From an uncultured bacterium (GTDB taxonomy: Bacteria > Planctomycetota > UBA1135 > GCA-002686595), in the NCBI GenBank assembly GCA_913058555.1, contig CAJXRJ010000432.1:1-6599 (forward strand): a DNA stretch of 6,599 bases, given 5' to 3'. A model generated the notes under the pieces. The model was given only the letters and a program-made list of their open reading frames with translations, did not search any database and was not told the DNA's origin. Below, piece after piece: positions 1 to 5,224 of this stretch (its first letter is position 1; each line of letters begins with the position of its first letter). The translations under genes were made by a program, and so were the position numbers.

Positions 1-2
1 TA

Positions 3-36
3 GTCTCGTGGGCTCGGAGATGTGTATAAGAGACAG
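3..36 (+). other. Illumina Nextera (Tn5) read-2 adapter, sequencing artefact
   Basis: These 34 bases match the Nextera transposase read-2 adapter as I know it. The last 19 (18-36, AGATGTGTATAAGAGACAG) are the Tn5 mosaic end, and 3-17 are the i7-side primer segment. Bases 1-2 (TA) would be the last two bases of the sample index. Genomic sequence therefore begins at base 37. This is library-preparation sequence that survived trimming, not a transposon insertion: no transposase gene or second mosaic end is present, and the match starts at the very edge of the contig. Confidence 0.98.
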
Positions 37-557
37 CCCAGGATCAGCGCCGTTTCCCCTTCTTTGAGCTCAGCTCGCGTGACGAGCATGCCCCAAGCGG
101 TGAGGAAGACGAGAGGCATCGCCGCCGCCTCCACGGGATCCACGCCATCGGGCAGCGGCATGACGTAGCGCTCGGGCAGGCAAACGTACTCCGCCGCGAA
201 TCCGGGACTGTGCTCACCGCGGATGCCGTAGTCGGGGGCCAGGTGGTCAAGGCCGGCTTGGACCTCAGGGCCGTCCGCCAACGTGTAGCCCGGCTCGAGC
301 ACGACGCGGTCCCCCACCCCAACCGCCGTCACGCCCTCACCCAGGGCGTCGACGGTTCCGGTGCCGTCGCAGCCGGGGATATGGGGCATCGGGATCTCCA
401 CCCCAGGCATGCCGCGCCGCACCCACACATCGAGGTGATTGAGCGACACCGCCGCCACGCGAACCCGAACCTCGCCGGGGCGGGGCTCGGGGATCGGGAT
501 GTCGACGAGCTGGAGCTGCTCGGGTCCCCCGTGCTGCACCAAATGGACGGCGCGCAC
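37..557 (-). CDS. Zinc-less medium-chain dehydrogenase / quinone-reductase-like protein, N-terminal part only
   Basis: This is a medium-chain dehydrogenase/reductase (MDR), expected to be a cytoplasmic NAD(P)H-dependent oxidoreductase; the substrate cannot be told. Translation from a GTG at 557-555 gives 173 full codons beginning MRAVHLVQHGGPEQLQL. It shows the GroES-like domain: NHLDVW at about 40-45, HIPGCDG at 59-65, the GDRVV strand at 82-86, DYGIRGEH at 109-116, and AAAMPLVFLTAW at 144-155. The frame runs into the adapter just as the Rossmann domain begins (ALILG, 170-174), so about half of a usual ~340-residue protein is missing. The start is fixed by a good Shine-Dalgarno AAGGGGAG eight bases upstream. 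The gene is the second of a bicistron with the crotonase. The four structural-zinc cysteines of zinc-binding relatives are replaced (Leu93, Gly96, Val99, Ala107). Asn40 stands where classical alcohol dehydrogenases have a catalytic-zinc cysteine, so zinc-free quinone-reductase-type chemistry is likely. Family call is strong; function is inferred. Confidence 0.9.
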
Positions 558-561
558 GGAA

Positions 562-1398
562 TCAGCTCCCCTTGAAGGAGGCCTTGCGCTTCTCGACGAA
601 GGCGGCGATGCCCTCCTTCGCGTCGGCGGACGTGAAGAGTCGCTGCTGCATCTCGCGCTCGAGGGCGAGGCCCGACTCCAAAGGCAGGTCGACGCCGCTC
701 TGCACGGCACGCTTGATCAAGCCCACGGACATGCCCGCCTTCTCCGGCGGGCAGTAACCCCGCGCCTTCTCGAGGATCACGTCGAGGAACTCGTCGTCGG
801 ACCCCGCTTCGATTTGACCGTTGATCAATCCGAGGGCCTCCGCGCGGTCGTAGTCGAACATGGATCCATCTGCCATCAGTTCGATGGCACGGGAGGCTCC
901 GACGGCCCGGGCGAGGCGCTGGGTCCCGCCGGTGCCGGGCAGGACGCCCAGGGCCACCTCGGGCAGGCCGCACTTGCCCGATCCCTTGCGCGCATACCGC
1001 AGGTCGGCGCTCATGGCGATTTCGAGCCCGCCCCCCACGCAGTGCCCTCCGAGGGCCGCGATCACGAGCTTTGGGGTGTGCTCGAGGCGCAGCATCGTCT
1101 CGTTGGCGTGCAAGCAGAACGCGTACTTGAAGGACGGCGTCACGGAGTCGAGCATCGAAATGTCCGCGCCGGCGCAGAAGAACTTCTCCCCTTCGCCGGC
1201 GATGACCACGACGAACACCGAATCGTCGAAGCGCGCCCGGAGGACCGCCTCGTCGATGTCGCGCATCATCTGGTAGGAGTACCCGTTGGCGGGCGGATTG
1301 GTGAGGGTCAGCAGCGCGACGCCGTCTTTGGCGGCGTAGCGGACTTTCCCGTTCGGAAGCGCCTCGGCGGCGTCTTGCAGTTCGTTTCGAAGGCTCAT
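562..1398 (-). CDS. Enoyl-CoA hydratase/isomerase family protein (crotonase)
   Basis: This is a 278-residue cytoplasmic crotonase-fold enzyme that probably hydrates a 2-enoyl-CoA in fatty-acid or aromatic-acid beta-oxidation. The oxyanion-hole motif FFCAGADI is at 73-80 (Ala78), followed by GGHCVGGGLEIAMSAD at 117-132 (Gly123 and catalytic Glu126, matching rat Glu144). The second glutamate, Glu147 in LPEVALG (rat Glu164), is followed by PGTGGTQRLARAVG (154-167). With both glutamates present, genuine hydratase activity is likely rather than isomerase-only or inactive. The usual N-terminal NALS-like segment reads ANGYSYQMM here (38-45). About 20 residues precede the first strand, slightly longer than the usual ~258-residue enzyme. 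The ATG has no Shine-Dalgarno sequence, but the next in-frame Met (44) would remove the first strand, so the longer start is kept. It is first gene of a bicistron with the dehydrogenase. The exact acyl-CoA substrate is not visible. Confidence 0.93.
   Translation of the reverse strand: MSLRNELQDAAEALPNGKVRYAAKDGVALLTLTNPPANGYSYQMMRDIDEAVLRARFDDSVFVVVIAGEGEKFFCAGADISMLDSVTPSFKYAFCLHANETMLRLEHTPKLVIAALGGHCVGGGLEIAMSADLRYARKGSGKCGLPEVALGVLPGTGGTQRLARAVGASRAIELMADGSMFDYDRAEALGLINGQIEAGSDDEFLDVILEKARGYCPPEKAGMSVGLIKRAVQSGVDLPLESGLALEREMQQRLFTSADAKEGIAAFVEKRKASFKGS
566..573 (-). promoter_or_regulatory. Shine-Dalgarno site of the dehydrogenase gene, inside the crotonase 3' end
   Basis: On the minus strand AAGGGGAG is followed by eight bases and then the GTG start at 557. 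It overlaps the last codons of the crotonase gene, whose TGA stop is at 564-562. It is the only clear Shine-Dalgarno sequence I find in the window, and it supports GTG as the true start. The arrangement implies translational coupling of the two genes from one mRNA. Confidence 0.7.
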
Positions 1399-1522
1399 GG
1401 CGGGTTTTGTGGCCGCTATTCTGCACGGCCGCAGCCCGCGGGCGCTTCAAAGAGGTCCAGAAAGAACGCGACGCGGAAGAAGGCCAATCCTGAGCCCCCC
1501 AGGCAGGCCAGCAGGCACTGTG
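1399..1522 (-). other. Spacer between nucleotidase stop and crotonase start
   Basis: These 124 bp separate two minus-strand genes. I see no reading frame with convincing coding character and no U-tract terminator after the nucleotidase stop. Near the crotonase start, 1408-1433 can fold in the mRNA as an imperfect stem (GCGGCC-type, seven pairs with one mismatch and a 10-base loop) ending just before AAAACCCGCC-ATG. A 10-bp palindrome GCCCGCGGGC lies at 1434-1443. The spacer is long enough to hold a separate promoter for the crotonase-dehydrogenase pair, but I cannot point to convincing -35/-10 boxes. Confidence 0.45.
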
Positions 1523-3121
1523 TCAGGGCTGGATCACGTACCTCAGTTCATTCGAGGGAGTCAACGGCCCCCCGGCAAAGGCGGCGACCAGAATGTCGCG
1601 CAGCACCATGAAGTCCACCTCGCGCACCTTCTGATCGCTGAGGATCTGCCAGCCGTCGCCGCCGCCGCTCAGGAAGCTGTTCGTGGCGAGCCGGTAGGAC
1701 CTCCCCGGATCGATCGGCTGACCGCCCGCGCGCACCTCCACGAGCTTCGGCTTGCCCTCCACTCGCCGCACCACGAGCCTCGCGCCGCTGAATTCCAAGG
1801 GTCGCTTGCGCTCGTTCTCGATGGACCTACGGAAGAGCTCGATCACGTCCGCGCCTGACATGGTCAGGGTCTCCACGTGGTTGTCGAAGGGCAGGAGCAT
1901 GAAGAGATCCCGGCGCGTCACGGGTCCCGCGAGCAGGCTTGTCCGAATCCCGCCGCGGTTGTGCACGGCGATATCCGCGCCGGATCGCGCGCGAATCAGG
2001 TCCGCAATGAAGTTGCCACTCGTGGAGTTCACGAGTTCCCGGCGCGTCACCTGAAGGGGGCGGCCCAGCACGCCCACGACCTCCGACATCCGCTCGCTGG
2101 CCTCCTTCCTGAGCCGATCGCAAATCTCGTCCACCCGGCCGTTGCGGTACTCTCCGTCCTCCGGTTCGGCGTAGAGGTCGATGTGCCTCGCCTCCGATTG
2201 CAGCACGGCCAAACCCGCGTCCAACCAGAGGTCCACCCGTCCGATCACGCTGGCCTTGGCGCCCGTTTGCACCACCAGCGTGTTTCCTTCGCGGACTCCT
2301 TTGCGCAGGAACGTATGCGAATGCCCTCCCACGATCAGCGGTAGATCGGGGTGAGCGCGGGCGAGGGCCCGGTCGCTGCCGACACCGATGTGCGTCACGG
2401 GGATCACAAGGTCCGTGAGCCCGCGCAGCTCTCCACGAACCCTCCCCAGGGCCTCCTCCGGCGCCTCCCAGAGAAGATCCTTGGTCTGTCGGTGGGTGAT
2501 CGACGGCGTGGTCGTGGTCAGCAGCCCAACGAGTGCGATGCGCAGTCCGGCACGCTCAACCAAGACGAAGTCCCGTGTCCCGGGCAGCGGCGTCCCATCC
2601 GACTGGCGGACGTTGGCGAGCAGCGCCGGCAACGGGGCCGCCTCCAAATGCCCGATGAGCACATCGACTCCGTGATCGAACTCGTGGTTGCCCACCACGG
2701 CGCCGTCATGGCCCACGGCAGCGAAGGCGCGCAGGAACCCAAGCCCTTGGCCAATCTGTCCTTCGGGGGTGCCCTGGAACCAATCGCCCCCGTCGCAGAC
2801 GACGACCGCTGCGCCACTGGCCGAAGCTTCGTCCCGGAGCTTCCCGAGGGTCGCGGCCAAGCGCGGCAATCCGCCGGAGTCCGGAATTGGATTCACATCC
2901 TTGAGCCACGTGGCCGGGCGGGGAAGCACCTGGCCATGTACGTCGTTCGTGTGGAAGACGACCACGTGGTGCACGGCCCCTTCGGGACCAGCGCCGGGGC
3001 CCTCCCCTCTGCCGTCAGAGGGCTCCTGCCCCAGGGCAAATGGGGTCAGGACCATGAGGCAGAGCAGCGCCCCGCAGAGGGCATTGAAAGGCCTCCAGGT
3101 GCGATCAAAGGGGTGAATCAT
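1523..3121 (-). CDS. Secreted bifunctional metallophosphatase / 5'-nucleotidase (UshA/CD73 type)
   Basis: This 532-residue protein is expected to dephosphorylate nucleotides or related phosphoesters outside the cytoplasm, salvaging nucleosides and phosphate. An N-terminal signal peptide has a hydrophobic core at about 14-30 and likely cleavage after ALG (31). A short Gly/Pro/Glu linker follows (32-48). The metallophosphatase domain (about 51-320) has all expected metal ligands: Asp60 and His62 in HTNDVHG, Asp113 in GGDWFQG, Asn145 with catalytic-dyad His146/Asp149 in GNHEFD, His244 in VTHIG, and His267 in GGHSHT. The last motif resembles human CD73 (GGHSNT) more than E. coli UshA (GGHSQ). The C-terminal substrate-binding domain (about 345-532) carries NSTSGNFIADLIR, HNRGGIRT, LLPFDNHVETLTMSG and SFLSGGGDGW. 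Trp491 sits where CD73 has an aromatic (GDGF). Length is close to UshA's 550. Only a weak GGGG precedes the ATG. It diverges from the lipoprotein gene. Substrate breadth is uncertain. Confidence 0.94.
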   Translation of the reverse strand: MIHPFDRTWRPFNALCGALLCLMVLTPFALGQEPSDGRGEGPGAGPEGAVHHVVVFHTNDVHGQVLPRPATWLKDVNPIPDSGGLPRLAATLGKLRDEASASGAAVVVCDGGDWFQGTPEGQIGQGLGFLRAFAAVGHDGAVVGNHEFDHGVDVLIGHLEAAPLPALLANVRQSDGTPLPGTRDFVLVERAGLRIALVGLLTTTTPSITHRQTKDLLWEAPEEALGRVRGELRGLTDLVIPVTHIGVGSDRALARAHPDLPLIVGGHSHTFLRKGVREGNTLVVQTGAKASVIGRVDLWLDAGLAVLQSEARHIDLYAEPEDGEYRNGRVDEICDRLRKEASERMSEVVGVLGRPLQVTRRELVNSTSGNFIADLIRARSGADIAVHNRGGIRTSLLAGPVTRRDLFMLLPFDNHVETLTMSGADVIELFRRSIENERKRPLEFSGARLVVRRVEGKPKLVEVRAGGQPIDPGRSYRLATNSFLSGGGDGWQILSDQKVREVDFMVLRDILVAAFAGGPLTPSNELRYVIQP

Positions 3122-3187
3122 CGCCCCATTCTAGGACCCACGGAGCCGCGGGCCATTCGATGTTCAGTCATCTAGCGCCGGACTCCG
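3122..3187. promoter_or_regulatory. Divergent promoter region between nucleotidase and lipoprotein genes
   Basis: This 66-bp spacer separates two genes read away from each other, so promoters for both should lie in or overlap it. On the minus strand TAGAAT (3133-3128) matches the sigma-70 -10 box at five of six positions. No matching -35 box stands at a normal distance, and I see no clear box for the plus-strand lipoprotein gene. Its compactness means regulators or polymerase bound for one gene could affect the other. Existence of promoters here is inferred from gene arrangement. Confidence 0.5.
3128..3133 (-). promoter_or_regulatory. Candidate -10 element, possibly giving a leaderless nucleotidase mRNA
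   Basis: TAGAAT on the minus strand is followed by only six bases (GGGGCG) before the nucleotidase ATG at 3121. A -10 box usually sets the first transcribed base about seven bases downstream, so transcription would begin at or next to the start codon. The missing -35 box keeps this tentative. Confidence 0.3.
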
Positions 3188-5128
3188 ATGCCCCAGAACG
3201 CTATGGCTTCCCCCATCGACCCAACGACGTGCCCCAGGCCTGCCCATCCCCGAGGCCACTTCTACCCCTGGGTTGCTGCTGCCGCCCTCGCCCTCTGCGC
3301 TTGTGGGTCCGATGCGGACCCCATGGACGCAGCGGCCGCGATCCAAAAAGGGCCCCAGAACGGGACTCAGGCACCGGACACGTCCGCGCCGGGCGGCACC
3401 GATGCCACCCTGGCCGCCACCTCCTCCGGCGCTGACCCTGGGGTGGCCGTGGAATCGGTTCCCTCCGCAGACGACAACGGCGGCGCTGCCTCCTTCGACC
3501 GTCAGGGCAACCTGGATCTCACGCAGTTCATCCCGAACAACGCCCTCGCCTACTTCCAGTGCTCGTCCCTGGAGGATCTTGAGGAAGCGATCATCCGCCT
3601 CAACAACGCCACAGGCATCGCCGAGACCCTCGGCGCCAGCGGCGCCCTGGCGACGATGCCTCTCATCAACGTAGGGATCGACCCTTCGCGCGTCGACCGC
3701 ACCGTCCCGATCGCAATCGCTTTCGCGCCCGTGCCCGGTGAGCTCTTCCCGGCGCTCATCGTCGTGGCGCCTGCACTCGGCGACGCCCCTGTCGTGAACT
3801 CAGCCGCCGCCCTCACGGTCCGGGGCCTCAAGGCCCGGCGCGTCGCGGATGGCTACATCGTCGTGGAGCCCATCAACCTCGGCCCCGCCACCGCCAGGGG
3901 CGAGGCGAGGGTGACGCAGCAGCTGCCCGAAGGCGTGATCGCCGGGCACTTCGACACGGAGACGTTCATTCCGCTGCTCACGCCAACCCTCTACGAAGCC
4001 GCCTCGCGCCTGAACGAGAACTACCGAGTGTCCCGCCCAAAGACCTCCGCGAAGGAGCTCTACGAGTTCGACGCAGACCCGCTCCTCGAGGCCCTGCGCG
4101 AACCGCGAGAGCTCGCGTTCGGGGTCGCGCTAGACGGTGACCAAGCCACCGTATCCCTGCGCCTCGTGGGCACGGCGACCGGTGAGTCAGCGGACGATTC
4201 GTCCGCACCAGCCTCATCCCCTGAGTTCGTCACGGCCACGCTGAACGAGCTGAGCCAATACGTCGATCGCGCCGATCCGCTGTCCAGCCTCGTGGCCTTC
4301 CACCCAGAGACCGCTGCCGCCGAACTCGCGTCGCTGTTGGATGTGGTGAACGGAGAGGCAGAGGCCCGGGGACTGCTCGACGGGCTCTACGTGAAAGGCG
4401 AGACCTTCCTCGAGATGGGGTCGGCGATCGAAAAGATGCTTTCGTCGTTCCAGCCCGGCGCAGCGGTCTCCATGCAATTCGAGCCCGCCAAGGCTCACAT
4501 CGCGATCTACCTGGCCGCGGACAATCCCACCCGTGCCCGCGAAGCCATCTCGCTACTCCTCTCCCAGTGCGAGTACGAAACATGGGGCTTCGAAATGGCC
4601 CTTCCGATCCGGAGCATGATGGATCGGATCCTCGTCGAGGACTACAGCGTGCGGTTCGACACTCGCCGACTCGATTTCGACGAGCGCGCCAAGATGCGCA
4701 CGGCGTTCAAGACGCTGCTCGGTGACTCCAGCCTGCACCTCAAGGTCGCCACGTCCGACACGCACGTGCTCATCTTGCTTGGCGGCGACACCATGGCCGT
4801 CAACTCGAGGATCCGCAGCTTCAGCTCCCAAGGACTCGCCGATCGCGATGTGGTGCAAGCCATCAACTTCGTCAGCGACGCCCAATCGGCCCGAATCAAC
4901 CACTCGGACTTCGTGAAGCTCTTCGGGCAGATCGCAGGCCTCGACGCCGTCGCCAAGGGCAAGTCCGTCGCGGACACCTACCGCGGGGTCATGCGCGAAG
5001 TGGGCGAGGGCTCCGCGCCATTCACATGCTGGAACGGCGAAGAGGGAAGCGACAGGATCATGGGCGCCACCTTCCCACTCGAGACCCTCAAGAAGGCCTT
5101 CGATGCCTTCAAGAGCGCCAAGCTCTAG
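3188..5128 (+). CDS. Predicted lipoprotein of unknown function, 646 residues
   Basis: I do not recognise a characterised family. The N-terminus has a long polar n-region (1-27) and a short hydrophobic core WVAAAALALCA (28-38). The lipobox LCA-Cys39 follows, with Gly40 next, predicting signal peptidase II cleavage and lipidation of Cys39. Residues about 40-106 are a disordered linker rich in Ala, Gly, Asp, Pro, Ser and Thr. A mixed alpha/beta region follows (about 108-646), opening with LDLTQFIPNNALAYFQCSSL; a second Ser/Ala-rich break lies near 333-345, suggesting two halves. Strand-rich stretches include TVPIAIAFAPV (172-182), PALIVVAP (188-195) and HVLILLGGD (526-534). Cys125, Cys461 and Cys614 are the only cysteines in the mature folded part. 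The layout recalls large anchored proteins of unknown function in planctomycetes (impression from memory). No catalytic motif is evident. Neither the ATG at 3188 nor Met6 (3203) has a Shine-Dalgarno sequence, so the start is uncertain by five codons. Confidence 0.85.
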   Translation: MPQNAMASPIDPTTCPRPAHPRGHFYPWVAAAALALCACGSDADPMDAAAAIQKGPQNGTQAPDTSAPGGTDATLAATSSGADPGVAVESVPSADDNGGAASFDRQGNLDLTQFIPNNALAYFQCSSLEDLEEAIIRLNNATGIAETLGASGALATMPLINVGIDPSRVDRTVPIAIAFAPVPGELFPALIVVAPALGDAPVVNSAAALTVRGLKARRVADGYIVVEPINLGPATARGEARVTQQLPEGVIAGHFDTETFIPLLTPTLYEAASRLNENYRVSRPKTSAKELYEFDADPLLEALREPRELAFGVALDGDQATVSLRLVGTATGESADDSSAPASSPEFVTATLNELSQYVDRADPLSSLVAFHPETAAAELASLLDVVNGEAEARGLLDGLYVKGETFLEMGSAIEKMLSSFQPGAAVSMQFEPAKAHIAIYLAADNPTRAREAISLLLSQCEYETWGFEMALPIRSMMDRILVEDYSVRFDTRRLDFDERAKMRTAFKTLLGDSSLHLKVATSDTHVLILLGGDTMAVNSRIRSFSSQGLADRDVVQAINFVSDAQSARINHSDFVKLFGQIAGLDAVAKGKSVADTYRGVMREVGEGSAPFTCWNGEEGSDRIMGATFPLETLKKAFDAFKSAKL

Positions 5129-5224
5129 CGTCCGGCACCGGAAGCTACCGGCGTTGAACTCAGTGGCTTTCGATTCGGAGCAAGGCCTGCAACCACCGCT
5201 CGCAGTAGGTCCGGGGCACTCCCC
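5129..5224. other. Convergent spacer between lipoprotein and barrel genes
   Basis: Two genes end facing each other across 96 bp, so terminators for both strands are expected. A small perfect inverted repeat, TCCGGCACCGGA (5131-5142), starts three bases after the lipoprotein stop, and a second imperfect one (CCGGAAGCTACCGG) overlaps it at 5138-5151. Neither has a following T-run, so neither is a convincing intrinsic terminator. Nothing else is evident. Confidence 0.35.

Noticed and set aside
1..36. Tn5 mosaic end as evidence for a natural transposon insertion
   Set aside because: It is fused to the Illumina i7-side primer segment at the contig edge and has no transposase or partner end, so it is library adapter.
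329..1450. Long minus-strand open frame (373 codons) overlapping the crotonase and dehydrogenase in another frame
   Set aside because: Its product is an Arg/Pro/Ala-rich string without motifs, whereas the overlapping frames carry clear crotonase and MDR signatures. It is a high-GC shadow.
1399..1522. Small RNA or riboswitch in the spacer before the crotonase
   Set aside because: Only a weak imperfect stem is visible, with no known aptamer core or terminator.
439..1611. Plus-strand open frame of 390 codons, longer than the crotonase beneath it
   Set aside because: It lies antisense to a gene with intact catalytic residues, has no recognisable domain, and crosses the intergenic spacer into the nucleotidase. 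Typical antisense shadow in GC-rich DNA.
2351..3175. Plus-strand open frame of 274 codons antisense to the nucleotidase
   Set aside because: No domain or signal; the minus strand here encodes all metal ligands of a nucleotidase.
5131..5151. Bidirectional terminator in the convergent spacer
   Set aside because: The inverted repeats are very short and have no T-run on either strand.
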